Assembly (NCBI RefSeq): GCF_018294505.1
Contig: NC_057794.1
Coordinates: 193,611,201-193,675,200 of the forward strand
Source: Triticum aestivum
Taxonomy: Eukaryota > Streptophyta > Magnoliopsida > Poales > Poaceae
Direction of reading: 5' to 3'
DNA: 64,000 bases
Position numbers and translations under genes: made by a program. Numbering within the stretch: the first letter of the stretch is position 1; each line of letters starts with the position of its first letter. The notes under the pieces are model-generated. The model was not told the origin of the DNA. It did not search any database and worked only from the letters and a program-made list of their open reading frames with translations. This document shows, one piece after another, positions 1 through 12,566 of this stretch.

Positions 1-1
1 T

Positions 2-1035
2 CGCTTGACCAAAGTGGCTCACTTTATCCCCTTGAAAACCACTTATACAAGCGCGAAGTTGGCTAACATATATATGACCAGGATCATATGTCTGCATGGA
101 GTTTCGAGGACCATCTTATCAAATAGAGGAACACAGTTTACCTCGAAGTTTTGGAATCAGTTACACCAGACTTTGGGTACCAGGCTAGAGTTCAGTACAT
201 CCTTTCATCCGCAGACAGATGGACAGACTGAGAGAGTCAACCAGATTCTGGAGGACATGTTGAGAGCTTGTGCACTAGATTATGAATCTAGCTGGGATGA
301 TAATTTGCCCTATGTAGAGTTCTCCTACAACAACAGCTACCAAGCTAGTTTGAAGATAGCCCCTTCCGAAGTGTTGTATGGAAGGAGGTGTAGGACACCA
401 TTGATGTGGGATGAAGTTGGAGACCAACAATTCTTCGGGCCAGATTTAATCAGAGAGTCTGAGGAGAAGGTCAAGTTGACTCGTGATAGACCCAAGGTAG
501 CTCAGTCCAGGCAGAAGAGTTATGCCAATACTAAACGTAAGGGGGTAGCCTATGAAGTCGGAGACAGAGCATATCTTCGTGTGTCACCACCTCGAGGAGT
601 TAAATGATTTGGAGTCAATGGAAAGTTAGCACCAAGGTTTGCAGGGCCATACCGAGTTTTGGAGCATATGGGTGAAGTTGCCTCCAAGTTGGTGTTACAC
701 TAAGGCTTGTCAGGAGTTCATGATGTATTTCACGTTTTCTAGTTGAAGAAGTGCCATGCAGAGATGGACGATATTCCTTTGAGAGATACAGTACCCCTGG
801 AAGCAATTCAGTTGGAGAGTGACCTAACCTACAAGGAGAAACCCGTCAAGATTCTCGAGTTCGCCAACCTAGTTACGCGCAACAAGGTCATCAAATTTTG
901 CAAAGTTCAGTGGAGCCACCATATCGAGGAGGAAGCCACCTGGAAGCGAGAAGAAGACCTCCAGAAATACCACCCACACCTTTTTGCTAGCCAACCCGAA
1001 TCTCGAGGACGAGATTCATCTTATGGGGGTAGGTT
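2..1035 (+). pseudogene. RLG-A pol end: integrase core and chromodomain, broken
   Basis: This is the C-terminal part of a gypsy polyprotein that would insert element cDNA into chromatin. The frame beginning at base 2 reads integrase core sequence ([18 protein letters not shown]), then [13 protein letters not shown] with the catalytic Glu, and finally a chromodomain-type tail ([20 protein letters not shown]). The second catalytic position reads SNRG instead of the SDRG seen in RLG-B, so the catalytic Asp is replaced by Asn. Three in-frame stops follow, at 605-607 (TGA), 701-703 (TAA) and 740-742 (TAG), all in the same frame, so the breaks are point mutations rather than shifts. The frame runs on into the LTR to 1132. 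Confidence 0.9.
1024..1035 (+). other. RLG-A polypurine tract
   Basis: The G-rich tract TGGGGGTAGGTT lies immediately before the LTR start TGTAAC. RLG-B has the same tract at its corresponding LTR edge (10641-10655, minus). It would prime plus-strand DNA synthesis. Confidence 0.75.
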
Positions 1036-2194
1036 TGTAACATCCCGATTTCCAATTTGGATGTTATTCATTATATCATCATATGCATCCATAATTTGTG
1101 CATTTTTGAATATGTCTTATTTAGAATTTTGATCCTAGAAACCTTAAGCAACTCAAGGACCATTTGAGAGAGTTGGAGGTTTTCACAAAAATCCATTTTT
1201 GAATTTTTCAAAATTGGAAAACTGGATCAAAATGATTTTATTTGATATTTTTTCCAATTATTTCAAAATAAATAAAATAATGAGAGAAGATAATATGACT
1301 TCTTCAAAACGGCAAGGAAATATTGGAAATTTAATTTTGAATAAATATATTTTTATTATTTGAATTTTATTCGGTTGCATTTAATTAAATTAGGGAAAAA
1401 GATGCATTTTTAAAAATTGAATTTAGTCTAGAAAATTGTTCACATTGTCCCAAATATTAAGAGGGGATGGTGAAAACTGTTTCTGGAATTTTAGAAAAAA
1501 AAATTATTCGGATTTTTCTTCGCGGCGCTATTTAAAAAAAAGAAGAAAAAGGGGGTTCGTGGCCGAACAGGGCTGGCCCAGCCGCCACCGCCTCTCCCGT
1601 CCGCCTCCGGGAGGGAGTCCCACGTCGCGCCGCCACCCGCCGCAGTCCGGTCAAACTCCTAGCCGCTGCCTCTTCTTGCCCCTCCTCCATGCCTCGCACC
1701 CCCGGTCCCTTTTAATACAGCCGACCCGTACCCCCCCTCTGTCCTCATCAGCCGCCGCCGCCTCCCGCCGCGACTACCGCGCCGCTGTCGCTTTCGCGCC
1801 ACCCCGCTCCACCGCCGCCGACACCGTAGTCGCCGCCCCGCGCAGTCGCCGCCGCCGCCGTCGCCGAGGTCATCGGAGCTCGCCACTCACCGCGGCCGCC
1901 GATGACCCGCCGCCCGATCTTCCTGAACCAGCCGAACCGGTATTCAACTGTTCTGGTTTTTTTAGTTTTCGGTTTTTCTAAACACCTGGTTTATTATTTA
2001 GTTTAGTTTATTTAGCGAACATTCGTCCGTTAGTCTTTGGTAGCGAACGATTTTCGTTCGTTAAGTCTCTGTAGCGAACGTTCGTTCGTTAGATTTTTCC
2101 TTTTTCTGTTTGTTTTTGGCGAGGGACCTATCCATAATTATTGTCATCACAGATTAGTCCCTGATCTTTAAACAATCACAAATTTTTGCTCGTT
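1036..2194 (+). repeat. RLG-A 3' LTR, first segment
   Basis: The segment starts with TGTAACATCCC and aligns along its length with the reverse complement of the RLG-B LTR at 8079-10640. It includes the AT-rich first 450 bp, a GC-rich block at about 1550-1930 and a cluster of CGAACG/CGTTCG palindromes at 2013-2094. Open frames of up to 181 codons in the GC-rich block are compositional and are not called as genes. It stops at 2194, where the Athila-1 LTR begins, at a point corresponding to about 9690 in the RLG-B LTR. Confidence 0.8.
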
Positions 2195-3951
2195 TGTTGA
2201 TAAACCACAAGTATAGGGGATCACAACATTTTTCGAGGGTAGAGTATTCAACCCAAATTTATTGATTCGACACAAGGGGAGCCAAAGGATATTCCCAAGT
2301 ATTAACAGTTGAGTTGTCAATTCAACCGCACCTGAAAGACTTAATATATGCAGCAAAGTATTTACTAGCCAAGTAATATGGAAGTAACAGTAGCAGTGGC
2401 AAAAGTAATCCTATATACATAAAAAGTTGATCCTCACTATCATATTTATCTGAACATGCACACATGCCACCTCATCAAAGGCCCACCACTATATGCATGA
2501 GAAAAAAATCCAGTATTAGTTGATCTCATGCACACTTTTCACCTCACCACACATGACACCTCATCAAAGGTCCACTCAACATGCATGAATTTTTTTCCAT
2601 TACGTTATGCCACTTATATTCAAAATATTTTCTAACTACACAATAATCAAATACAATATATAATATTTATTTTTAGCTTTAGTTTATATATTATTAATTC
2701 AATAATGCAAGCTTCGTACAATCAAATCACTGAAGTATATTGCAACCGAGTCCCGCAGCAACGCGCGGGGTATTCTCTAGTAATATTGGTTTTGTAGTGA
2801 TTGTAAGAGTGGCAACGGAAAAGTAACTAAGAAAATATCAATATGTGAAAAGCTCGTAGGCAATGGATCAGTGATGGATAATTATGTATGATGCGATTCC
2901 TCATGCAATAGTTATAACATAGGGTGACACGGAACTAGCTCCAGTTCATCGATGTAATGTAGGCATGTATTCCAAATATAGTCATACATGCTTATGGAAA
3001 AGAATTTGCATGACATCTTTTGTCCTACCCTCCCGAGGCAGTGGGGTCCTATTGGAAACTAAGGGATATTAAGGCCTCCTTTTAATAGAGTACCGGAACA
3101 ATGCATTAACACTTAGTGAATACATGAACTCCTCAAACTATACTCATCACCGGTAATTGTCCCGATTATTGTCACTTCGGGGTTGACGGATCATAACACA
3201 TAATAGGTGACTATTGACTTGCAAGATAGGATCAAGAACTCACATAAATTCATGGAAACATAATAGGTTCAGATCTGAAATCATGGCACTCGGGCCCTAG
3301 TGACAAGCATTAAGCATAGCAAAGTCATCGCAACATCAATCTCAGAACATAATGCATATTAGGGATCAAACCCTAACAAAACTAACTCGATTACATGATT
3401 AATCTCATCGAACCCATCACCGTCCAGCAAGCCTACGATGGAATTACTCACGCACAGCGGTGAGCATCATGAAATTGGTGATGGAGGAAGGTTGATGATA
3501 TGATGGCGATGGATTCCCCTCTCCGGAGCCCCAAACGGACTCCAGATCAGCCCTCCCGAGAGAGATTAGGGCTTGATGGCGGATCTGTATCATAAAACGT
3601 GATGAATCCTTGTCCCTGATTTTTTCTCCCCAAACATGAATATATAGAGTTGGAGTTGAGGTCAGTGGAGCCTCAGGGGGCCCACGAGACAGGGGGCGTG
3701 CACCCCACCCTCGTGGACAGGCTGTGGGCCCCCTCATGTTGATTCTTTCGCCGGTATTTTTATATATTCCAAAAATAATCTCTGTGAAGTTTTGAGGTCA
3801 TTCCTAGAACTTTTATTTCTGCACAAAAATAACACCATGGCAATTCTGCTGAAAAAAGCGCCAGTCCGGGTTAGTTCCATTCAAATCATGCAAGTTAGAG
3901 TCCAAAAAGGTCAAAAGTGTTGGGAAAAGTAGATATGATGGAGACGTATCA
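2195..3951 (-). repeat. Athila-1 3' LTR (contains a Helitron)
   Basis: On the minus strand it starts TGATACGTCTCC at 3951, directly after a polypurine tract, and ends TTATCAACA at 2195. The inner 165 bp near 2195 match the truncated right LTR at 33092-33257 (shared ACAAGTATA and GGGTAGAGT stretches). The LTR is 1757 bp including a 372-bp Helitron insertion at 2409-2780. The 97-codon frame at 3444-3737 is not considered a gene. Confidence 0.85.
2409..2780 (+). mobile_element. Non-autonomous Helitron, 372 bp
   Basis: The element begins TCCTATATAC after an A at 2408 and ends CTAG at 2777-2780, followed by a T. This is the A/T insertion pattern of Helitrons. A hairpin CCCGC (2752-2756) / GCGGG (2765-2769) lies 7 bp before the terminal CTAG, as expected for a Helitron 3' end. 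Removing the segment restores a continuous LTR sequence. It has no coding sequence. I cannot measure its copy number here. Confidence 0.75.
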
Positions 3952-3965
3952 ACTCCCCCAAGCTT
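3952..3965 (-). other. Athila-1 polypurine tract
   Basis: On the minus strand AAGCTTGGGGGAGT abuts the LTR start TGATACG, the standard position for plus-strand priming. Confidence 0.7.
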
Positions 3966-6005
3966 AAACCTTTGCTTGTCCTCAAGCAATCCAGTTGACA
4001 AATTGAAAGTGATAAAGAAAACCTTTTACAAACTCTGTTTGATCTTGTTGTTGTAAATATGTAAAGCCAGCATTCAAGTTTTCATCAAAGATTATGAACT
4101 AACCATATTCACGATAACATTTAGGTCTCATGTTTACTCATATCAATGGCATAATCAACTAGCGAGAAATAATAGTAAATCTCGGATGACAACACTTTCT
4201 CAAAACAATCCTAATATGATATAACAAGATCTTATCTCTCTAGCCCTTTCTGAGACTGCAAAACATAAATGCGAAGCACCTCTGAAGTTCAAGGACTGAC
4301 TAAACATTGTAATTCATGGTAAAAGAGATCCACTCATACTCAATGTAAACTAATATTAATGCATGCAAATGACAGCGGTGCTCTCCAACTGGTGCTTTTT
4401 AATAAGAGGGTGATGACTCAACATAAAAGTAAATATATAGGCCCTTCTCAAAGGGAAGCAGGGATTTGTAGAGGTGCCAGAGCTCGATTTTGAAATAGAG
4501 ATGAATAATATTTTGAGTGGTATACTTTCATTGTCAACATAACAAATGAGAGATCTCGATATCTTCCATGCTACACACATTATAGGCGGTTCCCAAACAA
4601 AATGGTAAAGTTTATACTCCCCCTACCACCAACAAATATCAATCCATGGCTTGTCCGAAACAACGGATGCCTCCAACTAACAACAATCCCGGGGGAGTTT
4701 TGTTTGCAATTATTTTAATTTAAGCATGGGACTGGGCATCTCGGTTACCAGCCATTTTCTCGTGAATGAGGTGTGGAGTCCACTCCTCTTGAGAATAACC
4801 CACCTAGAATGGAAGATATAGACATCTCTAGTTGATACATGAGCTATTCGAGCATACAAAACATAATTTCATTTGAAGGTTTAGAGTTTGGCACATACAA
4901 ATTTACTTGGAACGGTAGGTAGATACCGCATATAGGAAGGTATCATGGACTCATATGGAATGAGTTTTGGGGTTTATGGAAGTGGATGCACAAGCTGTAT
5001 TCCTGCTTTGTACAAGTGAAGGCTAGAAAGAGACTGGGAAGCGACCAGCTAGAAAGAGACTGGGAAGCGACCGGCTAGAGAGCGACAATAGTCATAAACA
5101 TGCATCAAAATTAATCAACACTGAGTGCAAGCATGAGTAGGATATAATTCACCATGAACATAAATATCATGGAGGCTATGTTGATTTTGTTTCAACTACA
5201 TGCGTGAGCATGTGCCATGTCAAGCCACTGGAATCGTTCAAAGGAGGATACCACCCTATCATACCACATCACAACCATTTTAATAGCATGTTGGCACGCA
5301 AGGTAAACCATTATAAACTCCTAGCTGATTAAGCATGGCATGAGCAACTATAATCTCTAACTATCATTGCAAACATGTTTCATTCATAATAGGCTGAATC
5401 AGGAACGATGAACTAATCATATTTACAAAACAAGATAGGTCGAGTTCATACCAGCTTTTCTCATCTCAATCAGTTCATCATATATCGTCATTATTGCCTT
5501 TCACTTGCATAACCGAATGGTGTGGATAATAATAATAGTGCATGTGCATTGGACTAAGCTTGAATCTGCAAGTATTCAATACACAGGAGAAGACAAGGTA
5601 ATATGGGCTTTTTGTTAGATCAACAATAATGCATATGAGAGCCACCGAACATTTTCATCAAGGTCTTCTCCCCTCGACCCCCAAAGAAAAGAAAAGAAAC
5701 AAAACTATTTACACAGGAAAGCTCCCAACAAGAAAAAGAAGAACGAGAAATCTTTTTGGGTTTTCTTTTAATTACTAGTACTACAGGCATGGAAAGTAAA
5801 CTAGCTAAAAGCTACAACTAATTTTTTGGTTTTTTGTAAGGTTTTTCAAACACACAAGAAGAATGCTGGAAATGAAATATAACTAGCATGGATATTACAA
5901 TGAAAAAGTATGAGCACCGACAACTGGCATGAGTGTGTGAACATGAATGTAATGTCGGTGAGAAATATGCAATCCCCCAAGCTTAGGCTTTTGGCCTAAG
6001 TTGGT
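3966..6005 (-). other. Athila-1 3' untranslated internal region
   Basis: I see no credible coding sequence here. The region is AT-rich, with short frames only. It contains a small tandem duplication at about 5024-5085, where AGAAAGAGACTGGGAAGCGACC occurs twice almost unchanged, and a second CCCCAAGCTTAGG purine-rich tract (minus strand) at about 5974-5987 just downstream of the ATHILA ORF stop. Confidence 0.6.
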
Positions 6006-7085
6006 CTATGGCCATTGCTCAAAGCTGCCCTCTTCGGTGTACGGAGGAGTGTCCTCTGGGTACCACTGGTTGGCGATCTCCTCCGGATCCCACTGATAAA
6101 CAGACTGTCGATAAGGATCAATGGGTGGCTCCAGCTTAGGCTATGGAGCTGGTGTCTGGCTCCAGTATGCATAAACGGCCTCCGGCAAAACGAGGTACAT
6201 GCCTGAAAATATGTTAAACAAAGAGGGTGCAGGCAAGGTAATAACCTCATAGTAGTTTTTATCAAAAATCAATCTATACTTAAGCACCTTCTTCTTATCC
6301 TTAACAATAAATCATGTGCTACCATACTCTTATAATATAGAAAAATAGGGGGCAACAACTTTTCCTCTTTCTCATAATGCCTAATAGGTCCTAAAGTGTG
6401 CAGCAAGGCGCGAAGCAAAGATGCCTCCGATGATGGGGCCTTTTGTATGGTTCAGATTTAACCGTTTAGCAACAATAGCGCCTAAACTAAAAGTGGTATC
6501 ACGAAACAAGGCATGGCGCAAAATAACAATATCAGGGGCACTGAGATTTCCACTGTTCCCACGACCAATTAAGCATCTACTAGCAAATATTGCAAAGTAA
6601 CATAGAATAGGAAAATGTATGCTAGTAATTCTTGCATCGGAAACTTTCCTCGTTTTCCCTACAGCAATTGTATCAATAAACCCCTTCACATCATTACGAT
6701 GTGGTTCCTCTATGCTGCCCTCAAAGGGTATCTCCCAGACCCGGCAAAAATCATATAATGACATCTCCTTAACCTCATCATATAAGTGAAATTCCACCGA
6801 AGGTGGTGATTTCTTAGCATGAAAGTGAAAATTTTGCATGAAAATAATAGTGAGGAGGAGATACTGTTTGCGCTGGTCACGGAGGAAGTCAATGAGGCCT
6901 GCATTCTCAGCCAAATAATAAAAGGCTTCATAAATCCCGGCTGCTCTCAAGAACTCATCACAAGGCCATTCGCACGGCCGAACCTGCGTAGTGCGAGGGT
7001 GATTATATTTGGGCTTCTTATTCTCTTCACTTTGCTTATCCTTCGAGCTTCGGCTTGAAGAGCCCCTCAACAATCTCTTAATCAT
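6006..7085 (-). pseudogene. ATHILA-type ORF of Athila-1
   Basis: The frame starting at 7085 reads 234 codons and carries stretches typical of the Athila ORF-1 type family (SLYDFCRVWEIPFEGSIEEP, HRNDVKGFIDTIAVGKTRKV, IFASRCLIGRGN). After a break near 6381 the homologous sequence continues in shifted frames (SGMYLVLPEAVYAY, then VYQWDPEEIANQWYPED) down to a stop at 6006-6008. It follows the protease frame directly, without pol between them. Its molecular function is not established; it is a hallmark of Athila-lineage elements. It has at least one frameshift and internal stops, so this copy is dead. Confidence 0.75.
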
Positions 7086-7867
7086 TTCTTATGAAAAACT
7101 TCTGAAATTTTTAGTGACTCAAAATAAAAGTGGATCAAACTCAACAAGATTGATAGCACCTACTCCTACAAGTGCCTAGAGACCATATCATGCATTAAAA
7201 CTACTTTTGACCACATAAATTTGACATGCAAGCTCAAGAACAGGGTCACCTAAGCAGAAAAGAATTGCAATAAATAAAGCACTAGAACAAAAACTAATTG
7301 GACCATTGGAGGAGTCACATACCGAAGAACAATCCCCCAAAGAAGTTTTGTGAATGTAGCTTTGAGCTAGGAGATCGAAAATGGCAGCAAGATGAGCTAG
7401 AACTCGGGTTTGAGCTAGTGAAGGATTTTTTATGGAGGAAGACGAAGTGTGTGGGTGCAAGAATAAGTGGAGGGGGCCCACGTGGGGTCCACGAGGCAGG
7501 GGGCGCGCCCCAGGGGGCTAGGCGCTCCCTGGACCCTCATGGCCAGGTGGTGAGGCCCCATAGTGTGTTCTCAGTGCCAATTATTCTTAAATATTCTAGA
7601 AAAATCATATAAAATTTTCAGGACATTTGGAGAACTTTCATTTGTGGAGTATTTTTTATTTCAAGGATAATTCAGAAAACAGACAGAAAATACTATTTTC
7701 TCTTTATGTAATCTAAATAATAGAAAGTAAAAGGAGGGTACAAAAAGTTGTGCTTTCTAACTTCATCCATCTCATGCTCATCAAAATGAATCCACTAACA
7801 AGGTTGATCAAGTCTTGTTAACAAACTCTTTCCGAATAACATGAAACCAGGGAATTTTCGAAAAACA
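7086..7867 (-). other. Athila-1 spacer where pol would be expected
   Basis: This 780-bp stretch lies between the protease end and the ATHILA ORF. It contains a GC-rich patch at about 7470-7550 (GGGGGCCCACGTGGGGTCC) resembling the patch at 3660-3735 in the LTR, but no reverse transcriptase, RNase H or integrase motif in any frame that I can recognise. Confidence 0.55.
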
Positions 7868-8078
7868 CTAGGTTACCTCAACAGGAATATGCACAACCCC
7901 AACAATAAGGATATCATATTTCTTCTTGACAGTAGCGAGAGGAAATTCAAAACCTCCAATAGTAATCGTTGGCATTTTTCAAATAGAATTGATACTGTGG
8001 ACTTGAGGTTGTTTCCTCGAAAAGTGTACCGTATGCTCATTATCATTAACATGAAAAGTGGCATTGCCTTTGTTGCAA
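7868..8078 (-). pseudogene. Athila-1 gag-protease, C-terminal end
   Basis: This is the downstream part of the protease frame cut by RLG-B; the upstream part ends at 30488. On the minus strand it reads NKGNATFHVNDNEHTVHF and later KMPTITIGGFEFPLATVKKK, ending at a TAG at 7868-7870. One in-frame TGA lies between these stretches. The reading phase agrees with the frame on the other side of the insertion (ending LNTAWDVIDC). Confidence 0.7.
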
Positions 8079-10640
8079 TGTAGTGACCAGACCTTAAACA
8101 ATCTGATCTCTGTGCTTCAGTGTCATCCCTGGATCAGTAATGCTGACACACACAGTACTTGAAGGATTTATAACAGAGTAACAATCACACATTTATTACA
8201 ACGAGTGTCTCAAAAGAGAACTTATTACAAATAATGTGGCTTAAGGCCATCTAATAACGATAACAATGGAAGGGGTGGAAGATAAGTGAGTCCATCAACT
8301 CCAATGACATTACTGAGTATAGAACCACAACCTAAAGGCACCTTACTCATTGTCTGAAAAGTCTGTAACATGAACGTTGCAGCCCGAAAATGGGTCAGCA
8401 CATGGATATGCTGGCAATGTATCACATAAAGAGTAATGAACAGAAATAGGGTATAGTACATGCATATATGGCTGGTGGAAAGCTCTATTGTTACGGTTTT
8501 GCGTAAAGCCAGTTTTTCCCTACTGCAAAGGAATAAATTTTATTGAACTATCATGGTAGTTGTTGAACATTGAGAGTGTAGACATCCTCTCAATCCCAAT
8601 TGAACATCATCATTAAAACCCAACAAAATTAAATTAAAGTCACATGATGAGATTCACATGATAATCCAAGTACTACATACTCAAAACGTCCATAATCAGG
8701 GACACGGCTAACCATGATTAGTTTATACACTCTGCAGAGGTTTGCGCACTTTTGCCCACAAGACTCGATCTCCTCCATTGGGATTCTTGCACTACATGGT
8801 GTTTGAGAAACGGATGACCGAGACATTGACTTTCAGAAGCACTAGCACCTTACGATGGGGTAGACCGTTACACCTACTTTCCCCTACATATGCTAGTCTA
8901 CCACTGTAAGAGTTTGCATGACTGAATCAACTATGCTAGAGCCCCTAGTAGCTTGTGGCTGCACACGGAAGTTCCTAGCATGAATAATCTCATGATCCCT
9001 TTGAGCCTGGGTGGCGGTCCATAAAGAAAACAGGCAATCGCTGGAATACCTAGGTTCCTCAGTCCACCCAGATGTGTGTTAAAGTTGCCACCCTAAATAA
9101 ACCATTAATTAACAATCTCACATCTGTCATGGATACACTCACCCAATCCACGTCTGCTAGCATAGCATGGCAATATAAGCAAACGTAGAAGTAACTCCCA
9201 AGGGTTTGATAATAAAACTGGTAATAGGTACTAACTCATCTACTTCCCAACCCACAATATAATTATATCCTAATCATGCAATGTTTGAGGATTGATCTAA
9301 TGCAATAGAACTGGATAGTAAGAGGTATGATCAAAGTGTTACCTGCCTTGCTGATGATCCGTGAAACCTAGAGATTCGAAGTAGCAAGCGGCGCACTCTG
9401 GGTACTCTATCGCAAACAAACAAGCACACAATAAGTACTCATCTAATGCATAGGTAAAACTCAAATAAGAGATCTAACCAGAAAGTTCAACTTAAGAACT
9501 CCGGTTTGCAAAAATAATCAAATCAAACGAAGCAACGAAAGTCAAACGGTGAAAGAAACAAGCTTCGTTTACTAATATGGATCTAAGTCAGATTTTATAG
9601 AAGCAAAAACTAGTTTGAGTTGGTTAAATGGAAAGAGGGTTTCGAGATGAAACTCTAGGCGCTTGAATCGTCTGATTCCGATAAACGAGCGAAAAGTTAA
9701 ACTAAAATGAAAATCGAATAAAAAATCGCTATCAGAAATAATCGCGGAAAATCCGAGAAAAAGAAAAAACGACGAACAAGCTAACGAACGAACGTTCGCT
9801 GTCTGCGGCTAAACGACGAAAACCGTTTGTTAAAATGAACGTACGAACGAACGTCCGCTAAATAAACTAAACTGGGAAAAAAATAAACTGATCTAAATAA
9901 AAAACGACCGCGGTTTTTATAAAAAAACGGGCGGTTGACTGGCGGCGGCGGCGGCTACCTCCGGCGGCGACGAACTCCGGCGGGGCAGCGGCGGTCGGTG
10001 GCGAGGCGGCGGCGGCGCACGGCGCGAGCGGCGGCGGCAGCGGGCAGCGGCGGCGGCTAGGGTTAGGGCGGGGCTGGGCGGCTCGGGCTGGGCTCCCCCG
10101 GTTTATAAAGGCCGGCTGGCTAGAGTCCGGGTCGGGTACGGCCCGGCTAGGTCGGTTCGTTTTTTAATAGTTTCGCGTAGAAAAACAAATAAAAGAAATA
10201 CTAAACGGACTCCAAAAATCTCGAAATAAATTTTCCCCGACTTCTAAAATCAAGCCCGACAAGATGAACATTTATTTGGGGCCTAAATGCAATTTGGAAA
10301 AACGCACATTTTTCCTAAAATCAAATAAAACAGCGAAATGCTCCAAAATAAAATCTTATTTGATTTTTTATTAAATCCTAAATATTCCTTTAATTTGGGA
10401 AAGTCATTTTATTCCCTCTCACTTATTTTTATAATTGGAATTATTGAAGATACAATAATTAAATCAAATGATCCTATTTTCAAAATTTGAGAAAACCCCA
10501 AATATGGAAATAACGAAATCCCCAACTCTCTCCATGGGTCCTTGAGTTGCGTAGGATTTCTAGGATCAAGCCAAAATGCAAATAAAATATGTTATGCAAT
10601 GATGATCTATGTATAACATTTGAAAATTTGGGATGTTACA
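8079..10640 (-). repeat. RLG-B 3' LTR
   Basis: On the minus strand it runs from TGTAACATCCC (10640) to CTGGTCACTACA (8079), 2562 bp. It pairs with 27947-30487. A TATA box lies at 10102-10107, followed downstream by a GC-rich block (about 9945-10080) and a cluster of CGAACG palindromes (9780-9862). The short frames in it (8225-8461, 8629-8826) are not genes. Confidence 0.9.
10102..10107 (-). promoter_or_regulatory. RLG-B LTR TATA box
   Basis: On the minus strand the sequence reads GGCCTTTATAAACCGGGGG, about 540 bp into the LTR, directly before a GC-rich transcribed-looking block. The paired LTR has TTATAAG at the same place (about 29943). This is consistent with the U3/R boundary region. Confidence 0.6.
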
Positions 10641-10655
10641 AACCTACCCCCCTTA
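10641..10655 (-). other. RLG-B polypurine tract
   Basis: On the minus strand AAGGGGGGTAGGTT directly precedes the LTR start TGTAACATCC, matching the tract of RLG-A. Confidence 0.75.
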
Positions 10656-12554
10656 AGATGAATCTCGCCCTCGAGATTCGGGTTGGCTGGAAAATAGGTG
10701 AGGGTGGTCCTTCAACAGATCTTCCTCTCGCTCCCAGGTGGCTTCATCCTCGGTGTGGTGGCTCCACTGAACTTTACAAAACCTGATAACCTTGCTGCGG
10801 GTGACTCGGCTGGCATATTCGAGAATCTTGACTAGTTTCTCCTCGTAGGTCAAATCACTATCCAACTGAATCGCTTCCAGCGGCACTGTATCTCTTAGTG
10901 GTGTATCAGCCATCTCTACGTGGCACTTTTTCAACTGGGAAACGTGGAACACGTCGTGAACTCCTGACAATCCTTCAGGCAACTCCAACTTGTAAGCAAC
11001 TTCTCCCATACGCTCTAAAACTTTGTATGGTCCCACAAAATGTGGCGCTAATTTTCCCTTAACTCCAAAGCGCTTAACTCCTCGAAGCGGGGATACACGA
11101 AGATAAACTCTGTCTCCGACTTCGTAAACTGTCTCCTTGCGTTTATAATGTGCATAGCTCTTTTGCCTGGACTGGGCTCCCTTGAGCCTATCACGAATCA
11201 ACTTCACTTTCTGTTCAGACTCCTTAATCAAATCTGGTCCAAACAACTGACGGTCTCGAACTTCATCCCACAACAATGGTGTTCTGCACCGTCTTCCGTA
11301 AAAGCCTTCAAAGGGGGCCATCTTCAAACTGGATTGATAACTATAGTTGTAAGAGAACTCCGCATATGGCAAGTTGTCATCCCAACTAGATCGATAATCT
11401 AGCGCACAAGCTCTCAACATATCCTCCAAAATCTGATTGACTCTCTCGGTCTGTCCATCGGTCTGCGGATGAAAAGTTGTACTGAACTCTAGCCTGGTAC
11501 CCAAAGTTTCGCGCAACTGATTCCAGAACTTTGAGGTAAAGTGGGTTCCTCTATCTGATACAATGCTCCTCGGAACTTCATGCAGACATACGATCCTGGT
11601 CGTGTATATCTTTGCCAACTTAGCACTGGTGTAAGTGGTCTTCACTAGGATGAAATGAGCTACCTTCATCAAGCGAACGACTACAACCCATATCAAGTCA
11701 TAGCCTGAGCAGGTCCTGGGTAATCCCATGATAAAATCCATGCCTAGCTTATCCCACTTCCATTCGGGTATCGGCAATGGCTGTAGCATTCCTGCTGGCT
11801 TCTGATGCTCTGCCTTTACTCTCTGACATACATCACAAATGGCTACATACTCTGCAATATCCTTCTTCATTCCAGTCCACCAAAAAGTGTCTTTCAAATC
11901 CAAATACATCTTGGTATTTCCTAGGTGAATGGAGTACATCGAATCATGGGCCTCTTGCAAAATTAACTTCCCGATCTCCGGGTCATTGGGCGCACAAATG
12001 CGGTCCTCAAACCATAAGGTATCGTGTTCATCCTCACGAAATCCTTTAGCTTTTCCCTTGCTCATTTTCTCTTTAATAGAGGCAATCTCCTTGTCGGTCT
12101 TCTGAGCTTCTTTGATCTTATCCATCAGAGTAGACTGAATCTCCAACGCTGCTACATAGCCTCTCGGAACTATCTCCAAACATAGCTCACGAAGGTCCTC
12201 GGCTAACTTCTTTGGTAACTCTCCGGTCATTAGTGTGTTGACATGGCTCTTGCGGCTCAATGCATCAGCTACTATGTTAGCCTTTCCGGCGTGATAATGC
12301 AATCTCATGTCATAATCCTTGATGAGCTCCAACCATCTTCTTTGCCTGAGATTCAACTCCTTCTGCGTGAAGATGTACTTCAAACTCTTGTGATCCATGT
12401 ACACCTCACAATGGTTTCCAATGAGAAAATGTCTCCAAATCTTCAATGCGTGCACTACGGCTGCTAACTCCAAATCATGTGTAGCATAATTCAACTCATG
12501 GGGCTTAAGCTGTCGTGAAGCATACGAAACAACTCTTCCCTCCTGCATAAGCAC
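10653..12554 (-). pseudogene. RLG-B pol: RNase H, integrase, chromodomain
   Basis: An uninterrupted 633-codon frame. Residues 1-102 are RNase H ([21 protein letters not shown]). An HHCC zinc site follows at H203, H210, C240 and C243. The integrase core has D273 (GMDF), D334 (VSDRG) and E370 (DGQTE), the D,D-35-E arrangement. The C-terminal approximately 75 residues form a chromodomain-like tail ([20 protein letters not shown]), which in chromoviruses directs insertion to marked chromatin. It is separated from the reverse transcriptase part by an in-frame TGA just upstream (12565). It is the best-preserved coding region in the window. Confidence 0.9.
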
Positions 12555-12566
12555 TGCTCCAATTCC

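Noticed and set aside
1436..1981. 181-codon frame with Arg/Pro/Ser runs
   Set aside because: It lies in the GC-rich part of the RLG-A LTR and has no counterpart as a frame in RLG-B LTRs.
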